Shown here: positions 1 to 11,589 of the stretch, in pieces
How the letters are laid out: the number at the start of each line of letters is the position of its first letter
How positions within the stretch are numbered: position 1 is the first letter of the stretch
Source of the DNA: Kiloniellaceae bacterium
GTDB taxonomy: Bacteria > Pseudomonadota > Alphaproteobacteria > Kiloniellales > J153
Direction of reading: 5' to 3'
DNA length: 38,960 nucleotides
NCBI GenBank assembly: GCA_021776055.1
Contig: JAJFGP010000045.1
Coordinates: forward strand, 1-38,960
Program-made: the position numbers and the translations under genes
The notes under the pieces: generated by a model
Databases searched by the model: none
Told to the model about the DNA's origin: nothing
What the model saw: only the letters and a program-made list of their open reading frames with translations

Positions 1-880
1 GCACGTTCGGGTTTACGTTGGCCCAGAATCCGTACTCGCTGGCCTGAATCTCCTCCCAGAACGTGCGCGGTCGCTGGTCGGTGAACTCGAAGGTCACGAT
101 ACTTTTCACCGACTTGAAACCGTATTTCCACGGCACCGCCAGGCGCAAGGGTGCGCCATTTTGCTTCGGCACGGGCTTGCCATAGAGGCCAGTGGCGATA
201 AAGGCCAGCTCGTTGGTGGCCTCGGCCAGGGTCAGCCCCTCCACATACGGCCAGGGATACCAGGAGGCTTTCTGCCCGCCCGCCACGTCCGCATTCTGGA
301 AGGTGACCATCTTCAGATACTTCGCCGAACCCAACGGCCGCGCCAGTTCGACCAGGGCTTTCAGCGGAAAACCGCTCCACGGCACGGCCATCGACCAGGC
401 CTCGACGCATCTGTGCCGATATAGCCGCTCTTCCAACGGCATCTTCGCCAATAAGTCGTCGATCTCCAGCTCCATGGGTTTTTCGACCATGCCGCTAATC
501 GCCACGCGCCAGGGACGAAGCGGCAGATTCTGCGCCTTCTTCCAAACATTCTTGGACGAACCGAATTCGTAGAAGTTGTTGTATGTGGTGGCCAGTTCCT
601 CGGGCGTAATATCGCGGTCCAGAACAAAGCGCGGATTACGCTCCACAGGATAGAGCGAGGCGGACGGGTCCGCCTCGCCGGCGGCATCGCTGGTCCCAAC
701 GGCCGCCGTCTGCGCGCTTGGGCTCGGCGCCTCGTCGCAGCCGGCCAAAAGTGCGGGCGCCGCCAGCAGGATAGGACCGGCAGCGGCCGCCTTGAGCAGG
801 CGCCGGCGGTTGTGGAAGACATCTTCCGGCGTTGCCGTGGAGTCAGGCAACTCCCAGCCCCGTTTGACCTTGATCAGCAT
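1..880 (-). CDS. msrP: Protein-methionine-sulfoxide reductase catalytic subunit MsrP (YedY-like molybdopterin oxidoreductase), C-terminus cut by window edge
   Basis: Reverse-strand reading from ATG (complement 878-880) gives MLIKVKRGWELPDSTATPEDVFHNRRRLLKAAAAG...LYRHRCVEAWSMAVPWSGFPL...NGAPLRLAVPWKYGFKSVKSIVTFEFTDQRPRTFW; Tat-like signal and the Cys-containing molybdopterin motif of YedY/MsrP. Not in the ORF track because it runs off the edge. Confidence 0.93.
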   Translation of the reverse strand, partial: MLIKVKRGWELPDSTATPEDVFHNRRRLLKAAAAGPILLAAPALLAGCDEAPSPSAQTAAVGTSDAAGEADPSASLYPVERNPRFVLDRDITPEELATTYNNFYEFGSSKNVWKKAQNLPLRPWRVAISGMVEKPMELEIDDLLAKMPLEERLYRHRCVEAWSMAVPWSGFPLKALVELARPLGSAKYLKMVTFQNADVAGGQKASWYPWPYVEGLTLAEATNELAFIATGLYGKPVPKQNGAPLRLAVPWKYGFKSVKSIVTFEFTDQRPRTFWEEIQASEYGFWANVNPNV

Positions 881-996
881 GACGGCTCTCCCATAGGTAG
901 CGGACTATAATCTCCGGTCCCAGTTAAGGAGTCGCAACGTCCCTGGCAAATCAACGAAACGCGAGCACCGGCCGGATAGCCCCGAATCCCGCCGAA

Positions 997-1290
997 TCAG
1001 TCCCCGTGGCCGACGATTTCGCCATCCCGATAGAGGAAATCATCGACCTGCTCGGCGAAATCCTCGTTATTCCGCCGCATCCATTCGAGGACCATGCAGG
1101 CGTGCTCCATCTCCTCGCGCATGTTGTGCAGCAGGATTTCGCGCAAGCTCGGGTCCTCGCAATCGTCCGCCCGCTGGCGGTACCAATCCACCGCCTCCAT
1201 CTCCTCGATCAACGAGGTGATGGCTTGGTGCAAGGTTAGGGTTTCCTCGCTCAACCGCTCCCGCGGCGCGTGCAGAGACTCGCTCGACAT
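997..1290 (-). CDS. Encapsulated-ferritin-like (EncFtn family) diiron protein, 97 aa
   Basis: EEMEAVDWYRQRADDCEDPSLREILLHNMREEMEHACMVLEWMRRN resembles the EncFtn core (E...Y...E..H) as recalled from Rhodospirillum rubrum EncFtn; starts 31 nt after the upstream EF-G-like gene. Confidence 0.82.
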   Translation of the reverse strand: MSSESLHAPRERLSEETLTLHQAITSLIEEMEAVDWYRQRADDCEDPSLREILLHNMREEMEHACMVLEWMRRNNEDFAEQVDDFLYRDGEIVGHGD

Positions 1291-1321
1291 ACATTACCCC
1301 CCTTCGCCGCCGGTCCGCCGG

Positions 1322-3358
1322 CTAATGTTCCGCTGCTTCCTGCCGCGACTGAATCACCTGTTCCGCGAGCCTGCCGGTAAGTTCCTGCAGGTGGTCGAAG
1401 CGCCATTCGAAGCTACCGACGCCGAACGTCAACGACCGCAACTCGATGATCAAATCCGCAAGTTCCGCCTGTGGCATGTTGCAACTGACCTCGTCCCAAC
1501 CCTCCCAGCCTAACTTGGGTGTCATGCCCAATATCTGCCCCCGCCGGCCGCTGATCAGACCGTGGGTCTTGGCGGTGAAATCGGACGGGACGGAGATGGT
1601 CACGCCGTAAACCGGCTCCAGCAAAACCGGGGCGCAATTCGGCATGCCCTCGGACATGGCCAGACGGCCGGCGGTCTTGAACGCCTGATCCGAGCTATCC
1701 ACCGAGTGGTATTGACCGTCGTACAGGGTCACCTCCACGTCGACCACGGGAAAGCCCAACGGCCCGCGCTGCAGGTATTCCTTGGCACCGTGTTCCACCG
1801 CCGGAATGTATTGCTTCGGAACGGAGCCGCCGACGATCTTGTCGTTGAAGCGGAAACCTTCACCGCGCGGCAACGGCTGAATCTCCACGTGTACGTCGCC
1901 AAACTGCCCATGCCCGCCGCTTTGCCGTTTGAAGCGGGAATGCTGGCGAACGCCTTTGCGGATGGTCTCCTTGTACGCAGTTTGCGGCCGCTCGACCTCG
2001 ACTTCGACGTTATATCGGCTCTTCAACCGTTCGAGGGCGATCTGCAGGTGAATCTCTCCCTGCCCCCACAGCAACATCTGTCTGGTATCGGCGTTGTGTT
2101 CGAGAACGAACGAGCCGTCTTCCTCGATCAACTTGGCAATGCTGCCGGTCAGCTTGACTTCGTCCTGCCGGTTCTTTGGCACAATGGCCTGAGCGAATAC
2201 CGGCTTCGGTGTCTTCGGCCAGAGCATACCCGAATCCCGGTTGGGGCCCGCAGCCGTCAGCAAATCGCCGGTCTGTGGTGATTCCATGCGGCCAAGGGCG
2301 ACCAAATCGCCAACACCCGCCTCCGCGACCTTCTGGTGCTCAGTCCCCATCATCCGATACAGCCCGGAGATGCGCTCGTCGCCGATGTTCATGCCGTCGC
2401 TGACGCTGCCGTGCCAGATACGCGCAACACCGACCTTGCCGGTATGCGATTGATGCAGCACCCGAACAACCGACGCGGCCAGTTCGCCGTCCAAAGCCAC
2501 GCCCAGGCGCTCCGCGGTCTCCGCCGGTGTCGGCGCTTCGTGGCGCAGTGCTTTCCACAGGCGGGTGATGCCATGGCTCGACTCCGCCGAGCCAAAGAGC
2601 ACCGGAACGATGAGATCCTGTTGCAGATCCTTGGTCAGCTGCTCATAGATGTCGCCCGTCGCCGGGACCTTGTCCTCGATAAGCTGTTCGAGCAGCGTAT
2701 CGTCGAAGTCGGCCAGGGATTCGAGCATCTCCTGCCGTGCCTCACCTTCGCGCGCCTTGATTCCCTCCGGCAACTCGATCAGTTCGGACGGCGATTCGCT
2801 GCCATATTTGTAGGCACGCTCGCTCGCCAGATCGACAAAGCCGGTTACCTGTTCGCCATCGCGAATCGGCACCTGCCGAAGCACCAGCGGCCGCGACGAG
2901 ACGGACTGCAAGGCCTCGAGTAACTCGCGCACCCGCGTGGTCGCCTTGTCCATCTTATTGACGAATAGAATGTGCGGAATCTTGAAATCGTCGAGCATCT
3001 TGAACAGCGGCGCCAAGGTCAGGGCGCGGCCGACTTCGGGCTCGGCAACGATAACGGCCACATCCGCCGCCATCAGGGCGGTATTGCGGTCGTGCATCAA
3101 CTCGACCGAGCCAGGACAGTCGACCACCGACCAATGCTCGCCCAAATACTCACAATTAGCGAAGTTGGGCTCGGTGCTCATCTGCCGGTGCCGCGCCTCG
3201 GCCGAGGCGTCGCCAACCGTATTACCCTGGATAATCGATCCCTTGCGGTGAGTCGCCCCGGCTACGTGTAACATAGCCTCCAGCAGCGTGGTCTTGCCAC
3301 TGGTATAGGGCCCAACGAGCACGGCGCAGCGCGCCGCAGGTACCTCCCTATCCGTCAT
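1322..3358 (-). CDS. Elongation factor G-like translational GTPase (non-canonical FusA paralogue)
   Basis: Likely start MTDREVPAARCAVLVGPYTSGKTTLLEAML (internal to ORF 1322..3529); G1 GPYTSGKT, G4 NKMD, EF-G domain IV/V-like C-terminus; degenerate switch I and DCPGS instead of DTPGH. Confidence 0.9.
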   Translation of the reverse strand: MTDREVPAARCAVLVGPYTSGKTTLLEAMLHVAGATHRKGSIIQGNTVGDASAEARHRQMSTEPNFANCEYLGEHWSVVDCPGSVELMHDRNTALMAADVAVIVAEPEVGRALTLAPLFKMLDDFKIPHILFVNKMDKATTRVRELLEALQSVSSRPLVLRQVPIRDGEQVTGFVDLASERAYKYGSESPSELIELPEGIKAREGEARQEMLESLADFDDTLLEQLIEDKVPATGDIYEQLTKDLQQDLIVPVLFGSAESSHGITRLWKALRHEAPTPAETAERLGVALDGELAASVVRVLHQSHTGKVGVARIWHGSVSDGMNIGDERISGLYRMMGTEHQKVAEAGVGDLVALGRMESPQTGDLLTAAGPNRDSGMLWPKTPKPVFAQAIVPKNRQDEVKLTGSIAKLIEEDGSFVLEHNADTRQMLLWGQGEIHLQIALERLKSRYNVEVEVERPQTAYKETIRKGVRQHSRFKRQSGGHGQFGDVHVEIQPLPRGEGFRFNDKIVGGSVPKQYIPAVEHGAKEYLQRGPLGFPVVDVEVTLYDGQYHSVDSSDQAFKTAGRLAMSEGMPNCAPVLLEPVYGVTISVPSDFTAKTHGLISGRRGQILGMTPKLGWEGWDEVSCNMPQAELADLIIELRSLTFGVGSFEWRFDHLQELTGRLAEQVIQSRQEAAEH

Positions 3359-3576
3359 TCGTCCCTCCCGTCTATCCGCCGATTGACGATGCAAGGGCCG
3401 GCCCGTCGAGGGCTCTGACGCCCCGCCTGGAACCATGTTTTCAAACTCCCGCCGATGCGGCAACAGAAAACGCCCCTGGATGGACGGGTCGGCGGGATTC
3501 CGGGGACGCGATGGTAAACGCCGGGGCATCCAGGCTGGAACGAATAAGGAACCGGACTAGGTCTGGTCCGGCAACT

Positions 3577-5921
<2,345 letters not shown>

Positions 5922-5928
5922 GGCAGCC

Positions 5929-7521
5929 CTAGTAACCCAGGGCGCAGCCATCCTTGCGCGGGTCGGAGGCGCCAGTCAGCGTTCCGGTCTGCCGATCGAT
6001 GGCAATCGCCTGGGCACCGCCGATCGGCTTTTCGGAGCGCGCTATCGTATGACCGCGCGTCTTGAGGCCATCGAGACTCTCGGCCGGCACACCGCTTTCC
6101 ACCTCCACGGGGCCCATGGGCGGCGCATAGACACGCGGTAAATCGATGGCCTCCTGCAGGTCGAGGCCGAAGTCGAAATGATTGCTCAGGAAATGTGCGT
6201 GACCCATGGCCTGGTATTGACCGCCCATGACGCCGAACGGCATGACCGCGTGGCTGTCCTTGACCACCATGCCGGGGATGATCGTATGCATGGGCCGCTT
6301 GCCCGGTGCGATACAATTCGGATGCGCCGGATCGGTGTTGAAGCTATGCCCACGGCTTTGCAAGACCACGCCGGTCTTCGGACTAACCAAGCCACTGCCG
6401 AAGGAATGGAAAATGGAGTTGATAAAGCTAACCGCGTTGCGGTCGCGGTCGACGACACACAGATAGACCGTATCCGCATGCACCGGGAATAGGCTTGGCG
6501 GCAGATCGGCCATGGCCTTGTCGGGCCGGATACACTCCCGCAGGCGCGCCGCATGATCCGCCGAGAGCAGCACATCGACCGGCACATCGACTTGCGCCGG
6601 ATCGGCGATCAGATCATCGCGGTCGCGGTAGGCCAGGCGCGCCGCCTCTATCTCCAAATGCAGGCGCTCGGCGGAAAGCGGATCGTCCATGCCGGTGAAC
6701 GCGCCAGCGAGGATGTTCAATATCTCCAACGCCACCAACCCTTGTCCGTTCGGTGGGCATTCGTAGACATCGTGGCCGTGATACGCGGTCTTGATCGGCG
6801 TGACATACTCGCCGCGCGCTGCCGCGAAGTCGTCCGCGGTGTGCAACCCGCCCAGACCGCGCAGGTAAGCAACCATGTCATCGGCCACCGGCCCGCTATA
6901 GAACCCATCGCGGCCACGCACGGCGATGCGCTCCAGGGTCGCTGCCAGCGCCGGCTGTTTATGCACATCGCCCACGCGCGGCGGCGCCCCGCCGGGCAGA
7001 AATGTCCGTGCCGCCGTTACGTCACGGCGCAACAGATCGTGTGAGGCCGCCCAATCGGCGGCGACCCGGTCATGAACGGGATAGCCGTCGCGCGCATAGG
7101 ATATGGCCGGCTGCAGAAGCTCTCCCAACTCGCGGCTGCCATGATCGGCCAGCAACTGCGCCCAGGCATCGACAGCACCGGGGATGGTCACCGCGTGCGG
7201 CGATTGCTGCGCAATGGTCTCGATCCCACGCTCCCGGTACCAAGCGGCGTTCGCCGCCGCCGGCGCCCGGCCGGAGCCGTTGAAGGCGACAACCTCGGCG
7301 CCACCGCTCGGCGCATAGAGAACAAAGCAATCGCCGCCGATACCCGTCGACTGCGGCTCGACCACGCACTGCACGGCGCATGCGGCCACCGCCGCGTCCA
7401 TGGCATTGCCGCCATCGCGCAAAACCGCCAGCGCCGCTGCCGTGGCGAGGGGGTGCGAGGTCGCCGCCATGCCATTCAAGGCACGCACGGGCGAACGGCC
7501 GGGAAGTTCAAGATTGCGCAT
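5929..7521 (-). CDS. ggt: Gamma-glutamyltransferase family protein
   Basis: MAATSHPLATAAALAVLRDGGNAMDAAVAACAVQCVVEPQSTGIGGDCF...DTVYLCVVDRDRNAVSFINSIFHSFGSGLV; Ntn-hydrolase catalytic region of GGT. Confidence 0.92.
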   Translation of the reverse strand: MRNLELPGRSPVRALNGMAATSHPLATAAALAVLRDGGNAMDAAVAACAVQCVVEPQSTGIGGDCFVLYAPSGGAEVVAFNGSGRAPAAANAAWYRERGIETIAQQSPHAVTIPGAVDAWAQLLADHGSRELGELLQPAISYARDGYPVHDRVAADWAASHDLLRRDVTAARTFLPGGAPPRVGDVHKQPALAATLERIAVRGRDGFYSGPVADDMVAYLRGLGGLHTADDFAAARGEYVTPIKTAYHGHDVYECPPNGQGLVALEILNILAGAFTGMDDPLSAERLHLEIEAARLAYRDRDDLIADPAQVDVPVDVLLSADHAARLRECIRPDKAMADLPPSLFPVHADTVYLCVVDRDRNAVSFINSIFHSFGSGLVSPKTGVVLQSRGHSFNTDPAHPNCIAPGKRPMHTIIPGMVVKDSHAVMPFGVMGGQYQAMGHAHFLSNHFDFGLDLQEAIDLPRVYAPPMGPVEVESGVPAESLDGLKTRGHTIARSEKPIGGAQAIAIDRQTGTLTGASDPRKDGCALGY

Positions 7522-7577
7522 GGGTATGACCTATCAGGTCGCTGCCTTCAGGCCAAGAGAACCGATGATGTACCGCT

Positions 7578-8207
7578 TTATTTTAGCCGCAGGTTCGCCA
7601 GGAAGATGGCGACGGCGCTATCCACGGCACGGTCGACCTCGGATTGCGTTGGCGCGTCGCGCACCCCCAGGAGCAACGGCAGCAAGAAGGGACCGCTGAT
7701 AAGTCCAATGAACTGCATGGCCGCCAAATGCGGATCGGGCATGGCCAACTCTTCCTGTTGGGCCAAGTCGGTCAAATAAGTTGCCAGCAGTTCCCGGGCG
7801 CGCCCCGGTCCTTCCTGCCAGTAGGTCCGGCCCAACTCCGGGAATTGGGTCACACCGGCGATCACCGTGCGGAAAAGCGAGATGATCTCCGGTTCCATCA
7901 GTTTGTGCGTAATTGCCAGGCCGATGGTCCGCAGAACCGCCTCCGGCGGGCCGGCCAGATCGTCGCTTACTTGCGGCCCACTCGATTCCTCGCACATTTT
8001 GTGCATAACGCCGGCGAAGAGGGCTTCCTTGTTTTGGAAATGGCTATAGACGGTGGCCTTGGAGACGCCTGCCTCTGCCGCGATCGCGTCCATGCTGATC
8101 ACGTCATAGCTGGCCGTCAGGAACAGCTTACAGGCCGCGCTGACGATCAGCTCCTGCTTCGACGGCGATGCCGCGGCGATCTCGGTCTGCGCATTCTGTG
8201 CCGTCAT
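7578..8207 (-). CDS. TetR/AcrR family transcriptional regulator
   Basis: MTAQNAQTEIAAASPSKQELIVSAACKLFLTASYDVISMDAIAAEAGVSKATVYSHFQNKEALFAGVM; classic TetR HTH. Upstream in-frame start at 8225 also possible. Confidence 0.93.
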   Translation of the reverse strand: MTAQNAQTEIAAASPSKQELIVSAACKLFLTASYDVISMDAIAAEAGVSKATVYSHFQNKEALFAGVMHKMCEESSGPQVSDDLAGPPEAVLRTIGLAITHKLMEPEIISLFRTVIAGVTQFPELGRTYWQEGPGRARELLATYLTDLAQQEELAMPDPHLAAMQFIGLISGPFLLPLLLGVRDAPTQSEVDRAVDSAVAIFLANLRLK

Positions 8208-8230
8208 ACTGTCCACCTCGCGCATTTCGG

Positions 8231-8280
8231 GTCTGGACTAGACCGTACAGTCCAACTATACTAAACCGTACAGTCTGGTA
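8231..8280. promoter_or_regulatory. Putative TetR operators: two copies of an imperfect palindrome (GACCGTACAGTC and AACCGTACAGTC) in the divergent tetR/RND promoter
   Basis: GACCGTACAGTC at 8241-8252 and AACCGTACAGTC at 8264-8275, each an imperfect inverted repeat around GTAC, 23 bp apart start to start; first copy also flanked by GGACT...AGTCC. Confidence 0.7.
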
Positions 8281-8366
8281 GAATGACTGTTTCCGGCGCG
8301 AAAAGCAAGCCTTGAGCGTTCATTAAACCGCCATAAAAACGAACGGGCACAGAGGGGATCTCGACC

Positions 8367-10793
8367 ATGACGTCTGGTACCAGCAATTCGGCCTCCGGCA
8401 ACCGGTCCGGTGGGCCCACCCCAACACCCCCCCGCCAGGGCCTGTTCTCCGACGCCTTTGCGGTGGCCTTTACCCAATGGGTCATCCGCTGGCGCTGGGC
8501 CGTGATTCTTCTGTGCCTCGTTGCCGCCTTCGCCGCCGCCTCCGGTGGCCGCTTTCTCGGCTTTGCCTCGGATTACCGGATATTTTTTAGCAGCGGTAAC
8601 CCGCAGCTGGAAGCTTTCGAGACCATGCAGCGGGTCTATTCCAAGGACGACAATATCAGCTTTGTCATCAAGCCGGCCGAAGGCGAGATTTTCACGCCGG
8701 AGCTGCTGGCCTCCATCCGCGATTTGACGGAAGCCGCGTGGAAGATTCCCTTCTCCACCCGCGTGGATAGCCTGACCAACTTCCAGCACAGCTATGCCGA
8801 TGGCGACGATCTGACCGTACGCGACTTGGTGCCGGCGTCGGCGACACTGGATGCGGCGACCATTGCCGAGGTCCGTGCGGTCGCCATGAGCGAGCCGCTG
8901 CTTATCGACCGCACGATTTCGCCCGATGGCACTACCACCAACGTCAATGTGACCGTCACCCTGCCGCAGAAGAATGTGGAAGAGATTCCCGCCGTCATGG
9001 TCTATGCGCGGGATCTGGCCGCCAAGTTCCAAGCCGAACACCCCGGTGCACGGGTGGCATTGACCGGCTTGGTGGCCCTGAACTCGGCCTTCTTCGAGGC
9101 CAGCATCAAGGACATGGGCACGTTGGTGCCGATGATGTACGGCGTCTTGCTCCTGATGATGGTGCTGTTCCTGCGCTCGGTCTCGGGCACCTTCGCCACA
9201 CTTCTGGTTATCGGCCTATCCGCCGCTACGGCGATGGGCCTGGCCGGCTGGTTCGGTATCCGCTTAACGCCGCCGTCCTCCGTGGCCCCAACGGTCATCC
9301 TGACCATCGCCATCGCCGATTCGATCCACATTCTGGTCTCCATGTTCAAGGCCATGCGCCACGGCATGGAAAAGCGCGCGGCGATCGTCGAGGCCATGCG
9401 CATCAACTTCGGTCCGGTGTTCCTGACCAGCCTGACCACGATCATCGGCTTCTCGAGCCTGAATTTCAGTGATGCTCCCCCGTTCGCCCATCTGGGCAAC
9501 ATCACCTCGATGGGGGTCGCCGCCGCCTGGGCCTATTCGATCCTATTCCTGCCGGCCCTGATGGCCGTCTTGCCGCTGCGAACGAAGGCGCAATCGGACG
9601 GCAAGATCACCGGCATGGAGCATTTTGCCGAGTTTGTAATCCGCAACCGGCGGCCGGTGCTCTTCTCGACTATCGCCCTGGCAGTTGGCCTTGGCGCCAT
9701 GGTGCCGCGGACGGCCGTGAACGACGATTTCGTCGGATATTTTGACGAATCCATCCAGTTCCGCACCGATACGGACTTCGCGATGGAAAACTTGTCCGGG
9801 ATTTACCAGTTGCAATGGTCGCTCCCGGCGACGGGTCCTGGCGGTATCAGTGAGCCGGAATATCTGCAGCGGATCGATGCCTTCGACAATTGGCTACGCG
9901 AGCAGCCTGGCGTCGTGCACGTTCAGACATTGACGGACATCTTCCGCCGCCTGAACAAGAACATGCACGCCGACGATTCGGCTTGGTACAAGTTGCCCGA
10001 GGAACGGGATCTCGCGGCTCAATACCTGCTGCTCTTCGAGATGTCCCTGCCCTATGGCCTGGATCTGAACAACCAGATCAATGTCGATAAATCGGCCATG
10101 CGGGTAATTGCGACAGCCGACAACATTTCGACCAACGAGTTGCGGGCCATCGATGCCCGCGCCGCCGATTGGTTGCAGGCCAACGTGACGTCGGAACGGA
10201 TCGATGCCTCCGGGCCGGTCATGATGTTCGCCTATATTACCCAACGGAACATGATCGGCATGCTCACCGGCACCGCCATGGCCCTTGTGCTTATCTCGTT
10301 CTCGTTGACCATTGCCCTGCGCGATATCCGGCTCGGCCTGATCAGCCTGGTCCCCAACCTGTTGCCGGCGATCATGGCCTTTGGCATCTGGGCGATCGTT
10401 GTCGGCCAGGTCGATGTGGCCTCGTCCATCGTTACCGCAACGAGTCTGGGCATTATCGTCGATGCGACCGTGCATTTCCTGAGCAAGTACCAGCGCGCCC
10501 GGCGAGAAAAGAATTTGGATGCCGAGGGCGCGGTGCGCTATGCCTTCTCGACCGTGGGGGTCGCCCTTTTGGTCACCGCGGTAATTCTCATCGGCGGGTT
10601 CGGCGTCCTGGCGTTTTCGACCTTCAAGCTGAACGAGAGCATGGGCATCCTAACGGCCATCACCATCGCCGTGGCCTTGATCGCCGATTTCCTGCTCTTG
10701 CCTGCCCTGTTGCTGACTATCGACCGGCGCCAATCATCTAAAAACCAGGAGGCTTCACATGCCGAACGCCCTGCACCACAAGCCGCGCAGTAG
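8367..10793 (+). CDS. RND superfamily (MMPL/HAE3-type) exporter, 808 aa
   Basis: Two blocks of TM helices (VPMMYGVLLLMMVLFLRSVSGTFATLLVIGLSAATAMGL..., GMLTGTAMALVLISFSLTIALRDIRLGLISLVPNLLPAIMAFG...) with SIHILVSMFKAMRHG and TVHFLSKYQRARR, typical of HAE3 RND exporters. Confidence 0.92.
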   Translation: MTSGTSNSASGNRSGGPTPTPPRQGLFSDAFAVAFTQWVIRWRWAVILLCLVAAFAAASGGRFLGFASDYRIFFSSGNPQLEAFETMQRVYSKDDNISFVIKPAEGEIFTPELLASIRDLTEAAWKIPFSTRVDSLTNFQHSYADGDDLTVRDLVPASATLDAATIAEVRAVAMSEPLLIDRTISPDGTTTNVNVTVTLPQKNVEEIPAVMVYARDLAAKFQAEHPGARVALTGLVALNSAFFEASIKDMGTLVPMMYGVLLLMMVLFLRSVSGTFATLLVIGLSAATAMGLAGWFGIRLTPPSSVAPTVILTIAIADSIHILVSMFKAMRHGMEKRAAIVEAMRINFGPVFLTSLTTIIGFSSLNFSDAPPFAHLGNITSMGVAAAWAYSILFLPALMAVLPLRTKAQSDGKITGMEHFAEFVIRNRRPVLFSTIALAVGLGAMVPRTAVNDDFVGYFDESIQFRTDTDFAMENLSGIYQLQWSLPATGPGGISEPEYLQRIDAFDNWLREQPGVVHVQTLTDIFRRLNKNMHADDSAWYKLPEERDLAAQYLLLFEMSLPYGLDLNNQINVDKSAMRVIATADNISTNELRAIDARAADWLQANVTSERIDASGPVMMFAYITQRNMIGMLTGTAMALVLISFSLTIALRDIRLGLISLVPNLLPAIMAFGIWAIVVGQVDVASSIVTATSLGIIVDATVHFLSKYQRARREKNLDAEGAVRYAFSTVGVALLVTAVILIGGFGVLAFSTFKLNESMGILTAITIAVALIADFLLLPALLLTIDRRQSSKNQEASHAERPAPQAAQ

Positions 10794-11589
10794 TGCCATG
10801 CTCGCGCAATTCGGCCTGGCCGCCGCTATCGTCGCATTCTCGGTCCTGCCCGCCACGGCTCAGACGCCCGAGGAGAAAGGCCGGACTATCGCCGAGGAGG
10901 TGGATAGCCGCGACGTGGGTTGGGGCGACAGCACCACGACCCTGGAGATGATCCTAAGCAACAGCCAGGGCGAAACCAGCACCCGCGTACTGCGGTCGCA
11001 AAACTTGGAGGTCAACGGTGATGGCCTGGGCGATAGGAGCCTGACCATCTTTGACCGACCGCGCGACGTCGAAGGAACCGCGTTCCTGTCGCACACTAAG
11101 ATCACCGAGGCGGACGATCAATGGCTGTACCTGCCCGCGCTCAAGCGGGTGAAGCGGATTTCGTCGGCCAACAAGTCGGGCCCCTTTATGGGCAGCGAAT
11201 TCGCCTACGAGGACCTGCTTAGCCAGGAGGTGGAGAAATACACCTACCGCTGGCTGCGCGACGAGCCGTGCGGCGATCTGCAATGCACCGTCATCGAACG
11301 CTTCCCGGTCTATGAAAACTCGGGCTACACCCGACAGGAAGTTTGGATCGACACGGGCGAATACCGAATCCAGAAAATTGATTTCTACGATCGCAAAGAA
11401 TCGCTACTCAAAACGCTCCTCTATTCGGACTATCGCCAGTATCTTGGAAAATATTGGCGCGGCCACACCCTGGTGATGGCCAACCACCAGACCGGCAAGG
11501 GAACCACGTTGAAATTTGCCGACTACGAGTTTCAAATCGGCGTCCGTGAGAACGACTTCACACCCGACCGATTGAAACGGGTGCGGTGA
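10759..11589 (+). CDS. Outer membrane lipoprotein-sorting protein (LolA-like)
   Basis: Signal peptide, then ...TTTLEMILSNSQGETSTRVLRSQNLEV...SLTIFDRPRDVEGTAFLSHTK..DDQWLYLPALKRVKRISSANKSGPFMGSEFAYEDL; AGGAGG just upstream of ATG; overlaps RND gene end. Confidence 0.9.
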   Translation: MPNALHHKPRSSAMLAQFGLAAAIVAFSVLPATAQTPEEKGRTIAEEVDSRDVGWGDSTTTLEMILSNSQGETSTRVLRSQNLEVNGDGLGDRSLTIFDRPRDVEGTAFLSHTKITEADDQWLYLPALKRVKRISSANKSGPFMGSEFAYEDLLSQEVEKYTYRWLRDEPCGDLQCTVIERFPVYENSGYTRQEVWIDTGEYRIQKIDFYDRKESLLKTLLYSDYRQYLGKYWRGHTLVMANHQTGKGTTLKFADYEFQIGVRENDFTPDRLKRVR

